Assembly: GCA_933207985.1 (NCBI GenBank)
Contig: OW240924.1
Span: 72,331,236 to 72,395,235 of the forward strand
From: Pelobates cultripes
Lineage: Eukaryota > Chordata > Amphibia > Anura > Pelobatidae
Direction of reading: 5' to 3'
Length of the DNA stretch: 64,000 nucleotides
Positions 53,146 to 64,000 of this stretch are shown here, one piece after another. The translations under genes were made by a program, and so were the position numbers. The stretch's first letter is position 1, and each line of letters starts with the position of its first letter. Under the pieces are notes generated by a model. That model had not been told where the DNA came from, made no database searches, and saw nothing but the letters and a program-made list of their open reading frames with translations.

Positions 53146-54847
53146 CACAAGGACATACATCACATATCACATTTTAATCCATATTTGGTTATACTGGAAT
53201 TAAATGGGTTAAATTTATAACAGTTGTACTATAAGATTTAATTAAACATCTTTGCAAATTATATAATGATCATTAGGCAATGGCTAAAAAAACACACACA
53301 AAAATTCAAAAATATTACCTTCTTTCATGTTATACTTTATAAATGTACACAAGATACTGATACCTCCAACCCAATAAATAGATTAAAAAGGGACCAGTTT
53401 CACTTGTAAATTTTTTATTTTTTTTCTAATCCAATGGGAAAGCATTCTGATTGATAGGCTGAGATCATCAATTCTGATGAAGTCAGCCATGGAGGCGGAT
53501 TTGGGGCGGACCAGCACCGGCACTGGAAAAAAAGGTGAGTTTGGTTATAATGACTTTAAATCTGACATTTTTTTTTTATTGAGGTATAGTTCATTAAAAC
53601 ACCCCTTATAGACTTTGCACCTATGAATATTCTACATTTATAATTACCTTTCCCCTTCCCTTTATTCTTAATTTTCAATTCCTGGTTGAAGTTCTTGTTC
53701 TGTCTTTGCTTTACACTTGTTTTAGAGCTACATTATCATTATTACACAGTTATTAAATTTTTATTATCCACAAAGAGATTTATAATAAAAAATGAATGCT
53801 TTGTTGTTTTAAGCACTCTCTAGAACTTGGGATTTAAAGATTAGGAAACCACAATTAATTTTTATTTCTAGTGAAAATGTACTTTTTTCAAAATTAAAAT
53901 GATTACAGATCGTAAACATACTTTTGGCTCATCCATTCACTGTGGCAAGTAAAAACAACATGAATAAACATAGGATATATCCATCGACCTAGAAAGACGG
54001 ACAACATTCGTATGCTAAGGGCATCTTCAAAGCAAAGAAATAAAATTGGTTCTGTTTGTTTCCAGGGTAATGTGTCACTGGACTTCACATGTGCTTACCA
54101 TCATTTTTACAATTTTACCATGGTAGAAAGAGACTGCATAATTACCCACTGAAAAAAGGACATTCAAGAGACAAAAAATAAAATAAATAATAATAAAAAA
54201 AAAATTACAAAAATAAAAATGTACAAAAAATAATTTTCAACAACTTAGAAAATAAAAACCAATAGCAGTGACTGGATGCTAATTCAATATTCTAGTCAGC
54301 TACGTTGCCCCAGCAGCTTTCTATGAAAAGTAGTCAAATGTAACACTATCAAATTGACAACTGATGTCAATAGAATATTAAAGAGAAGGAGAATGTACCC
54401 GTTAATTCATATTTGGTATAAAAAGATAACCATTTCAATTCAGACACGACAAAAGAAATAAATACTCCCATTTTTGGGGGATAAATACATTATACATTTA
54501 TGTATGAAACATGATGTATATATAATTAGAACATCAGATTTATTCCGTGCAAGAAACACACACTATATATGTTTATAAGATGTCAAAAACCTGCACTAGA
54601 TGTTTTACACCCACGTGCTTCATTGTAGTTGAAAAAGAAAAACAATTAACTACCCGTTTGCTACGATTAGGAAAAACAACAGTAACCCCCTACTCAGACA
54701 TGTACAGAATGTAAAAATAACTGCGCACAGAATAAACACACAAAGGAATCAGATAGGTATGTTTTCAGCCCTGACAGATTAATAGCTTGACGTGACTTTA
54801 TAAATATTATTGCACGCCATCAGTGGCACCCTATTAAGATATATCTG

Positions 54848-55010
54848 TATATTATTATTATTATTATTATTTTATTATTTATATAGCTCCATCAGATTCT
54901 GTAGCCCTGTACAATGGGTGGACTAACAGAGATGTAAGTGTAACCAGACAAATGGACGTACAGGAACAGAGAGATTGAGGGCCCTGCTCAGTGAGCTTAC
55001 ATGCTAGATT
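54848..55010 (-). repeat. LINE 3' end, second copy
   Basis: On the - strand: CATGTAAGCTCACTGAGCAG, TCTCTGTTCCTGT, GTCTGGTTACA, GTCCACCCATTGTACAGGGC, GATGGAGCTATATAAATAAT then an (AAT)n tail. It matches the 3'UTR of the LINE at 61390-61935, so both derive from one family. Confidence 0.8.
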
Positions 55011-56600
55011 TATATACACATGAATTGCTTACGGTGTGTCAACAAAAGATGTGAAAAATGAAATGGTAAAGAGCCACCAGATATGTAAGAATATAGATAC
55101 AATGTCCCAAATCAGACACTCATACTGTTGCTAATCTATTAAAAAACATTCTTATTTATTGTTTTTATTAAAAAAAATATTCATTTTTATATTGACGCAT
55201 ACATCGAATTACGAAGGACTCCGTACACTGCATTTGTTCTGTTTACACGAACGTACTTCCTCAAGTTTTGGCGTGAGACCCACCAGAGCCAAGACACTTG
55301 GGAGGTAGACAACATGTTGGCATTTCTATATGGATCATGGCACTTTAAAGCAATCAATGGCCGCCGGCCGCATACAAGGAACAGGACAAGGTGACTGTGA
55401 ATGCTTCTCAATAGGAATACATTCATCCTAATGGATTAAAAATCACACTAAGCCATGTACTTACAGAAGTGATGATAAACGCAGTAGACCTAACGTATGA
55501 GCCTAAATAATTTCAAGGTACGATACACTTTAATAACATTAAATTGCCTTGCGATCAATCTTCTGCACATCTCGATGTGTCAATAAAATGTTCCAAACTC
55601 AATAAAACAACAGATAATACATAAGTGGGCTATGTAAGTAAACACTTAAAGCAAAAGACTAAATCATACATCCACCACAGTTGCACACTTTATACAGGAG
55701 TATCACTCTAGAACTCTTTCAGGAAACTAAAAACGAAAGGCTCCATCATCTGGATGAATTTAGTGCCGTTTACGATGATGTACAAGTTGGCATAAAATCT
55801 TGACCTTCTGGTACAGAGTTGAAACTCCCAGGGACAATCAAGACAGGAGATGGAGCTGTCCCTTACACCAGCCAGATGTCAGGATTCCGTAATCTTGCCC
55901 AAGAATCAATTGGCAGATATCCCTGGTCTTATAGACTGGGAGAACATATATAATTATATATCATTAACATAAGGAGGTGGGTGGGAAAGGGATTAGTGTA
56001 AAACTCTTCTCACTGCACACATACTGTTCTTGTATACGAATTGTTGTGTGTAAAACATAATAGGATAAATGGATCCAGATCACTGGCTGGCAGTCCCAGA
56101 ACACTAAAACTCCAGGACATTACAACTAATTAACTGTATCAGATGCACTGGAAACCCCAGAGAGAGAACTGCATTGTAAATACCAGACGGTGGATCAGCA
56201 AAAGACCAGTTTAGTACAATACATCCTCTACTCCAGGAAAAATTCTACAGACATACATAAAATATTCATGACTATTCTCTAGACATATACAACCATACTA
56301 TACAGATTGCTGATCACTTTTACGGAGTTCTCTTCCCTCCTCCCCCTTTTTTAAATTTCAAATAACAACTTTGCAGAATAAATTCTGGATCTAGTCACAG
56401 AAAAAGACAGGCTCTGCCTAAAGCGTAGACAAATCAGAACAACAATGGCATTAAAAAGATGTCACCATTCCCGCCATATTGATCTGAGTAGATAACTCTA
56501 AATGTATATGACAAGCAGTGAAGGATTAATGCAGAACCCTAATACATAATATACCCACAGGACCAAAGTATATGGATACAAGTTGATCTAGCACGCAGAC
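55011..56600 (-). other. No recognised content
   Basis: AT-rich sequence without long frames, tandem arrays or transposon motifs. Confidence 0.4.
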
Positions 56601-56622
56601 TGGATACCAGAATACGGGGAAG

Positions 56623-57080
56623 TCAAACGAAGCCAAAGTCAATAGCCAGACATAAACGCTCAGGAACACATTCTCGGACAACCACTAGGGAAACCACGAC
56701 ACAGCAATGAGAAAAAGCAAGAAAGAGTTTAAATATGTTTTCCTTTAAATCCGATTGGCCGTACCCGGCCAACGTGCGGGCACGTCCTTTGCGTGACGTC
56801 ATATGCACATTTATGTTGTCAATACCACGGGTGGACGTGGGGCTACAAATTGGCATGAGACCGCAGCGGCCAGCGTTCTTCAGTATGTTGCAGGAGTCAG
56901 ACACCATGGCACAGTGCTGCTGACCTGCCTCTCCACCAATGCCCGGAAGGTAGTTTCCCCAGAGATACGACAAGGTGAGGATGAACAAAGCCAAGTTAAT
57001 AGTTTGGGCCCCTCTTCGTACAGGAGGTTGTGAATGAGACATGGTATCTTCATGGTTCTGGTACCCATGTTAAGTAACAC
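56623..57080 (-). other. CpG-richer segment with a 139-codon open frame, unidentified
   Basis: The - strand frame 57042-56623 (MSHSQPPVRRGAQTINLALF onward) has a hydrophobic stretch near residues 15-28 and no known domain. The DNA is locally CpG-rich (GTACCCGGCCAACGTGCGGG, GCGTGACGTCATATG). A galnt16 anchor exon was considered, but the sequence does not resemble it and no donor fits. It may be part of an unknown repeat or a regulatory CpG patch. Confidence 0.3.
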
Positions 57081-57609
57081 TCTTTAGGAGTTAAAAGCAT
57101 CTGCCTTGTTAAAAACACTCCTTGGATTAAGGGGTTCTGACAATTCGTTTACTAAAATGTGGAAAATTAAATTTAAATAAATAAATAAATAAAGCAAATA
57201 TAATCATAATGTACAATTCAAAAGAAAACTCTAGACGTTCCTCTCAAGAGGGGAGAAACCTTCAGCTAGAATTAGATTAATATACAGACATGGTCTATGA
57301 TTGCAATGAATACACCAATTAGAGGGAAGTCATTTAAATAAATAAAGAATACAATCATCAAGCACTGCATCTGTTATTAACTGTATTATATTTCCACATC
57401 ATAGCAGTTCGGCATTAATACATTACAATAGCAAGCTTTATTGCTTCATTCATCTCTGGTTAGTTTTCCCATTTTCAATTGCTCATCAGTTTGTACCGAT
57501 GCAGAATAATTATGGATTTTCAACATTTACAGACAGAGAATGAAAAGCCAATGTTAGTCTATGTATTTTATAATGAATAGGAAGAAATAGCAAAGACAAA
57601 ATATATATA

Positions 57610-58110
57610 TAAAAGGGGGGGAGAAAGAGAGTGTCAGTGAACAGGCAAACAGAGACAGACTAAGGAAGAGTGAGACAGAGAGAGAGAGGGCAAAATGTGC
57701 GAAGTAGAAAATGAGACACCCACACAATGACAGAGGTAATGGATACATGTGTTATAGAATAATAACAGGACAATGAGAGAAAGAGGACACATTCCATGAG
57801 AGACACACAAAGACAAATACAACAAAAAAGACAATGAACAAAAGAGGCAAACTAACAAGTCTAATAAGAACAAATCAGAAAACACAATGTGAGAGAAGAC
57901 ACACACACACACTCACAATAGCGCAGATAATTAATGACACAGACAGACAGTGAGCAGAAGAATGAAAAAGAAGCATGGGATAAAGGACGTGAAAAAGACA
58001 GGTCATAAAACGGGCAAGAGAAAAGAACACAAATACTGATATTGACAGTTCATTAGCAAGAATTAATTATAGAAGGAGCAAAACAGGGACAGAAAAAACA
58101 CCACAACACA
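57610..58110 (+). repeat. Degenerate GAGACAGA-rich tract
   Basis: About 500 purine-rich bases with recurring GAGACAGAGAGAG, ACACACA and GAGAAAGAGG phrases. It is low complexity, and the bottom-strand Leu/Ser/Cys-rich frames are compositional. Confidence 0.6.
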
Positions 58111-61100
58111 ATAACAAAACACTATACATCACCAGGCATGGAGCAGTCCTACAGCACAACATTGCATACCATGAAATCAATATTGGGCTAATTTGTCCCA
58201 ATAAAACAAGTGACAACATTATTATTTATGTAATATCCCCCCAAAGAATATTCGTAATAGAAAGGCTCTATCATTTGTAACAAGTGTAACGTGGAACCAT
58301 TTGCTCTGTAGATTTTAGTTCTAAAAAGGATCATGACAGAGCCATGAATCCAAAATAGCCTGGAGGCTCCATGACCTTGTTTGATGATCTAGTGTGATGA
58401 AGGAGATAAACTACTTCTCCCTCACTGACTGGGCTGTAGTAATGAATAACTGCATAACAGACTGGACTTTTCATACAAATCTCCATTCATTACTTTGTAG
58501 GACTTCTTAAACTCTCCAAAAATGATGATAAAGTTACATTAAGCAGGAATGGATGAAGGACAAAAATTGACCCACCACCGGTCTCCTTGGTAGGTTCCAC
58601 CATAAATATAACTGAAACTGTTGCACAGGCTATGATAATTTACACTGGACATAATATCAATATCATTGAGTAATTTTAGCCAGAAAAGGTACGTTAGGCT
58701 TGTCACCACATTTCAAGTTCATCCTGGGGTCTAGAAGGATTGAAGGCCAAGTCACGAGTCTTGCCAAGAATTGAACTGCAGATTTTGGGATACTGCAGAT
58801 GGCTTTAATAACCACTGAATCAAAGTTTTAAAATATGGTATCATCTTCAACTTTCTTAGAATGAACGGATAGTTCTTAGGAAAGAAGCAGGTTCCAATAA
58901 CCATGAAAACCTGAAACAGCTTTCCTTCCTATATTTACAAAAAGAAGAAAGATAGATTTGGTTAAAATTTCTACAATATTTAGAGAATTATTTGGAAAAT
59001 GAAACATTTTAGAGATGACGTTATCCCTTTCTTGCAATATTTCAGAAAGGGGTAGTAGTATAGCATCGTGATTACCATAATGTCAAATTCAGTAGGATTG
59101 TCAAAATAGTTAAATAAAAATGGCTAAATACTCCGCTTGTGTGTCTTTGTAAGAAACCTCGTAGCAATTCAGGGAGTGTAGCTTCCTTCAAATGCTGTGG
59201 GAATATCCATGCACAATTACACTTTCACGCAATAGCTATACTTTAAAAAGGGAATTGCAGGATGTACTGGTTGTGTTAGAGTCACGAGAGAAGGTACCAT
59301 TTACAGTTCCTCCGCAAAGATGCAGATAGACCAAAATAAGACTTTTTTTTCTCTGCTGGGTGAAAGCCTGATCTGGAACAAACGTCAATAGAGATTTATG
59401 GGCTACATTTAAATTTGCTTTTGGAATATACAAAAAAATAAAATAACATTCACCCATGTACGCAGTTTGTTGGGTACCAAGTTACTATTTAATGAGTCCC
59501 TTTTACTCCCGAAATGAAAGCAAAAATCCAATTAGCATGGTTTCAGGAAATGTGTCTGCCACAACACCTACCAATCTTAGCACCCAATATTCTCACTAAG
59601 AACCTTCCCAGTCTAAGGTGTGAAAACATCTGCTTAGAGAGATTTAAAGAAAATGTGATTAACTGAGTTTACCTTCTGTTTCACAGTCACTGGGGATGCA
59701 GTACTTCTCTCATGAAATAGCTAATGTACTTACAACAACACTGATAAACACATAAACAGTTGATCTGCAAAGCTTTCCTGAGAGCGGATTGACTAGAACA
59801 AGCCTTTTCAGAATATTATAGCTGCATACATCTAAAAGTAACTGTTTGACGCAAGATAAAATATATGCATTGTCTATGCTGCCGGTTTCCAAAGATGTTA
59901 GCTACCAATAGTCCAGATTCTATTCTCCAGTCTTAAAACCATAACCACTGAACACTGCTATAAATTGTTATGGTCCCAGAAGTCCCCTGGCACCATCCCA
60001 CAGTAAGGAGTCTAACTGATATCGAAAGCACTTATGCAGGTCCCCTGGTTCTGGTATTTTAGGTCTTCTCAATAATGCTAAAGCCGAAGTTCCCATTCTG
60101 CTTTAGCCATATTAGTTATATCAGTTTTGTCCAACTTTTGAAATAATTTATTTACTGAAAATTAAGAAAAAAAAAAGACTAGTTATTCACGTCTCCAAGT
60201 TTTGACAACAACATTTGGGCCCTTCTGAGGACATAGAAAATAAATATCACTAAAGTCTTCTCTTTAAGACTGCCAGACGTTCTTTAGGTCACAACTAGTT
60301 ACGTCCCTATTTCTAGCCGTTGTCCTTGTTTCCATAACAAATATCTATAAAGTGACAAAACTGGGTGACAAACTACGGTATACTTGCTTGCATATCACCC
60401 CCTTTTACCTCTGTTACGATCTTACGAATGGTCCTTGTTTAAAACCACAATTGATCCTACACTTTGTAAAAGCACTGACCATGGATCAAGCATATAAAGT
60501 TACATAAAAAATTCTTCATCTCAAATTCAGTTTAGGTGTCTTTGCATTTTCTTTTTGCTTAACACCCTTACACCCTCAAAGTGTCAGAACTGCTTCCACT
60601 GTGGCTGGGGGAAAAGAGGGGGAGGGAGATTAGATATAAGCTAGTATCTTCTTCATCCTGGCGATTAGCTCTTCATGCCTTTATCTACCAGGAGCTGCCT
60701 CAATATTAAACTCTTCTGTGTAGCACCTGATCGGAAACCGCAAACAGTGAAAACACATCATATTTTGCAACTATTATACATAAGACAAGATAGTCCCTAC
60801 TTTGTTTTACGGCAGCCTTTCATTGTGTTGGCATTTTCATTGAAATTCCAATGCAGTTTCTATGAGGTTTTCATAAGCAAATAAAATAATTAGAGCCACA
60901 GAGAGCAAGTCAAATCCCATTATCATTACATTAACCCAAAGGAACGAGAGAAGTAAAAAAATTTTTTGAAGTCCATTGAAACGAGTAACAAGTTGGTTTG
61001 TTAGCATGTGAGGATCAGGTGGTACCGGTATACACCAAGGAATAATCGATGGCTGCAGGGTGTGAGAATCATACCTATATATTTAAAGATGTGACAGCTT

Positions 61101-61389
61101 GGCCGCTATTATCTGTACGAGTAGCCTCAAGCATGTTTTCTCATTATTAAGCTACTTGTGGCCGTGTGTACACACAATGCAAGACCGTGTATTCTGTTCT
61201 ATCACAGAGTTACTCCAACCCTTTAATAAAAATGAATAAAACTCCCCTTTAGTTTACAGTGCCCAATGAGGTATTACTATTAGCCCCCAGCCTCCTCCCA
61301 CACAGTTAAAACCTGTGAAAAGACGTTTTATTCTGACATCCAGCTCCGGCCAGGTAATGCTTCTGCTGCTGATTTTCCATGCCCCGTCC

Positions 61390-61935
61390 TGACGTCATTC
61401 CCTGCACTGGCTTCCCGTAAGATATAGGGCTCAATATAAAATTCTGGTTCTTGCTTTCAAATCCCTATATAATGCTACTCCCACCTATCTATCCTGCCTA
61501 ATTCACAAATATGTCCCATTTAGGCCCCTACGCTTTGCTGAAGACCTGCGTCTATCCTCTGTCCGTACTCCCACCTCTGATGCTCGCCTTCAAGACTTCT
61601 CTAGGGCTGCACCGTTCCTGTGGAACTCGCTTCCCTCCTCCGTTAGATGCTCACCCAGTCTCCAAAAAATCATTAAAATAACTAACTTTTTCACAAAAGC
61701 ATATCAATTAAACTGAATACTATTCTACCAATCTACTTCCCTAATACTTCTTTACCTTTTGTGTCACTATACCCCATTCCCTCTAGCATGTAAGCTCATT
61801 GACCAGGGTCCTCAACCCCTCTGTTCCTGTGTGTGCAACTTGTCTGGTTACAACTACATGTTTGTTCGTCCACCCACTGTAAAGCGCTAAGGAATTTTAT
61901 GTCATTATATAAATATAATAATAATTCCGGCCCTA
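61390..61935 (+). pseudogene. L2/CR1-clade LINE 3' end (RT C-terminus, 3'UTR, AAT tail)
   Basis: The + frame from about 61402 reads LHWLPVRYRAQYKILVLAFK, YLSCLIHKYVPFRPLRFAED, AAPFLWNSLPSS and on to FFTKAYQLN then TGA near 61713, without an internal stop. HWLPV and APxLWNSLP are typical of the C-terminus of L2/CR1-like reverse transcriptases. The 3'UTR ends in GTAAAGCGCTAAGGAATTTT and an (ATAATA) tail. It is 5'-truncated. No ATG precedes it. Confidence 0.85.
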
Positions 61936-62325
61936 CCACGGTCCAGTCACAGAGAAGCCTGCGATTGAATCGTTTCAGTGACTCATAGAGGAAGGCGATT
62001 GGGAGGGAGACCGGGAGGGCTATTTTTATTAGAATTTAAACTAGTACCCTATATAAGGAGCAAAGGGAGGTGAGAAGGAATGTACAGTGGGAGGGAGGGG
62101 AAAGAAATCTTCTCCTTGCAGTCACTGTGAAGATTTAACATCTGTTGCCAGCACATTTATGACAGATGTGAAATATGCACAGAATTGACATGAGGAAGGC
62201 CGGAGCAGAGTTCTGGGCTCCCTAAGTTGTGTGTGCTGGAGGTGCAACTAGTCCCCAGCGCACATTTCAAGTAATTCTGCATGTGCAGTATTACAAGCAT
62301 AAACACTGCACATCTTGCCTTCTAC

Positions 62326-62365
62326 CACCATGACCACTTCAAATCACAGAAGTGGTCATGGTGGT
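62326..62365. repeat. Short perfect hairpin ATGACCACTTC...GAAGTGGTCAT
   Basis: CCACCATGACCACTTCAAAT and its mirror ACAGAAGTGGTCATGGTGG form a stem of about 16 bases with a small loop. Neighbouring GTTTATGGTACCAGG suggests the loose GGTTATGG family. Confidence 0.55.
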
Positions 62366-62721
62366 TGGAGTAGCCATTTGAGGAGAAGCTACAAATAGTA
62401 TCTGAAGAAAAATATACCTATTCCATGCACCATAAGTACTGCAGCCTTCTGTAGTGTTTATGGTACCAGGTATGTCCTGGAGTCCTCCCATGTTTTAGTA
62501 AAGTTTGTCAACTTACCTGGGTCCTGCTGGGGACCTGAAAAGCCTGATTGATCTACAGAGCTGCTGGGCATGCAGAACCATGCTCACTGGCTGAGGGTGT
62601 CAGTTAAGTGCTCGTAGTCAGTGAGTGTAGTCCTGGATGAATGGAGACATTTGGTTTCTCCTGCAGGAGGTTACATAGTACTCGAGGCACAAATATATTT
62701 TGTCAAACCCATGCCCTAAGG

Positions 62722-62975
62722 GGCTGCTCTATGCCACCCACCCACCTCCTCCCCACCAGCTGTCACCGAGAGCTACCTCCCTCCCCCCTTGGAGTGTTCC
62801 TGCCCTGCAGGAGGGAGTTCTCTATGCCACCCCGCCACCTGTCACCCAGGGCTACCCCCCCTCCCCCTTACAGTGATCCTGCCATGTTGAAGGGTGTGCT
62901 CTATGCCACACTGTTGCCTGTCACCCAGGGCTAACCCCCTCCCCCCCTTACAGTGCCTCTGGCCTGAAGGACACA
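62722..62975 (+). repeat. Three-copy 80-90-bp tandem repeat
   Basis: Three successive units start with CTCTATGCCAC (about 62728, 62820, 62898) and contain CTGTCACCCAGGGCTA, a C-rich run and CTTACAGTG. It makes a proline-rich 97-codon frame that I do not regard as a gene. Confidence 0.8.
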
Positions 62976-63049
62976 GGGTGTAATGGATAAGTTACTTGGA
63001 GTTTTCCTTAAAAAACAATGTTATTGCAGATTCGCTCTCAGTAACATAG

Positions 63050-63350
63050 TAAATTATATAAACCAACTCACGCTCACATAGGAGAGACCCAAACACATCC
63101 TCTTAGAACGACACAGGGAGCTACAGTAACAGTACACAAACCCATTCACAGTCACACAATAAAACTGAACAAATCCATTCACAGCCACACAGTACATCAC
63201 ACAAATCCATTCACAGCCAAACAGTAAAACTGCATCAATCCATTAACATCTGCACAGTAAATCACACAAATCCATTCACATCTACAAAGTGAAACTGCAC
63301 AAATCCATTCACAGCTACACAGCAAAACATACAAAACTGTTCACAGACAC
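63050..63350 (+). repeat. ~36-38-bp tandem repeat (CACAAATCCATTCACAG)
   Basis: About seven copies of a unit like ACTGCACAAATCCATTCACA GCCACACAGTAAA with small changes between copies. It is non-coding. Confidence 0.85.
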
Positions 63351-63482
63351 ATTGACAAAGCTCTACAAGTTAAACGATTAAAAAAAATAGCCAGGAAGAT
63401 TAGGGGCCTAAATTTAATTCCACACAATTTCTGAGAGTATTGGATACGTCTTTAAATCACTTATCAAAAAATAGTAACACAT

Positions 63483-63487
<5 letters not shown>

Positions 63488-63522
<35 letters not shown>
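63488..63522. repeat. (AT)n microsatellite with T tract
   Basis: About 17 AT units followed by poly-T (63522-63537). Confidence 0.95.
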
Positions 63523-63536
<14 letters not shown>

Positions 63537-64000
63537 AAATGAATCTACAGGTTTCTGCGTTACCAGCCTATCAGTAAAACACTTTACTTTGAATGAAGAT
63601 TAACATATAATTGTATCAGCCCTCTTGAACAGAACATTCAGTTTAGGAGCATTTTTTAATAAACCCCTCAGTGAGTTTAATGAGTGCCACACGTTCTTTC
63701 ATGTTCCCTTATGGAGAGGCACTTGAGAACCGAACCGGTAAGTGCCTTATTTTGCATTTACTTTCGTTTACAGCTTTTCCAGTCAATGTTTCCCCTGAAT
63801 ATACTCTCTAATAATGCCCTGCAGTGTATTGATCATGACCAGATCTATTTCTGTGCCCATCTTCCATGAATTATTGATTTCCTGACCTCCCATCCACGCG
63901 CTTGAATAAAAAGGGATATTAACGCAAACAATGTAAATGCTACATATTGTGAATCAGTTGGAAATACACCACCTTGAATGTGTAGCAACTTCTGAACTAA

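Larger units (their letters stand above)
48456..64000 (-). other. Presumed galnt16 5' intron
   Basis: At least 15.5 kb without another recognised exon. I looked on the - strand for a short basic segment plus about 18 hydrophobic residues (the anchor exon) and found none I could support. Contents are interspersed repeats, listed separately. Confidence 0.55.

Noticed and set aside
56623..57042. Possible galnt16 membrane-anchor exon
   Set aside because: The hydrophobic stretch is short, the flanks do not resemble the GALNT16 N-terminus, and I could not place a phase-0 donor. Kept only as an unidentified segment.
62641..62934. 97-residue proline-rich frame
   Set aside because: Generated by the three-copy C-rich tandem repeat.
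1..64000. CRISPR arrays, bacterial operons, tRNA or rRNA genes
   Set aside because: The tandem arrays lack the repeat-spacer pattern. Split genes and vertebrate retroelements show a nuclear vertebrate genome. No tRNA or rRNA signature was recognised by eye, and a covariance-model scan was not possible.

Overview
This is a vertebrate nuclear window from a repeat-rich, AT-rich genome, most likely a frog (anuran amphibian). The evidence is split genes with GT-AG introns, an intact DIRS1-type retrotransposon, CR1, L1 and Tc1 remnants, and many TTAA-flanked foldback elements. The species cannot be fixed from the sequence.

Two protein-coding genes are recognised, arranged tail to tail. At the left edge lies the terminal coding exon of erh (+ strand, 978-1080) with its 3'UTR and a poly(A) signal at 1421. 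From 14165 to 48455 the - strand carries 14 consecutive coding exons of galnt16, a Golgi mucin-type polypeptide GalNAc-transferase. They join in phase into 502 residues: stem, glycosyltransferase A domain with the DSH motif, the Gal/GalNAc-T motif and a C-terminal ricin-type lectin domain. The 5' exon(s) with the start codon and membrane anchor were not found, so intron sequence appears to run from 48456 to the right edge. ERH and GALNT16 are convergent neighbours on human 14q24.1, so the order is conserved synteny.

The 12.7 kb between the genes holds a decayed Tc1 transposase, a 5'-truncated CR1 LINE, an L1 3' fragment, foldback elements, a three-copy repeat with one inverted unit, and a nested composite element with a GT-rich core.

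The most striking object is a structurally complete DIRS1-like retrotransposon (18228-23932), inserted antisense in a galnt16 intron, directly against an (AT)n tract. It has inverted terminal repeats, an internal complementary region matching both ends, a Gag-like ORF1, a reverse transcriptase/RNase H ORF and an overlapping tyrosine recombinase ORF, none with an internal stop. ORF1 appears to contain a 73-bp spliceosomal intron.

Other galnt16 introns carry a ~74-bp satellite array (about 15 copies), a ~28-30-bp minisatellite, a nearly perfect 377-bp palindrome and several TTAA foldback elements. The 15.5 kb right of 48455 shows only repeats, including two copies of one LINE 3' end.
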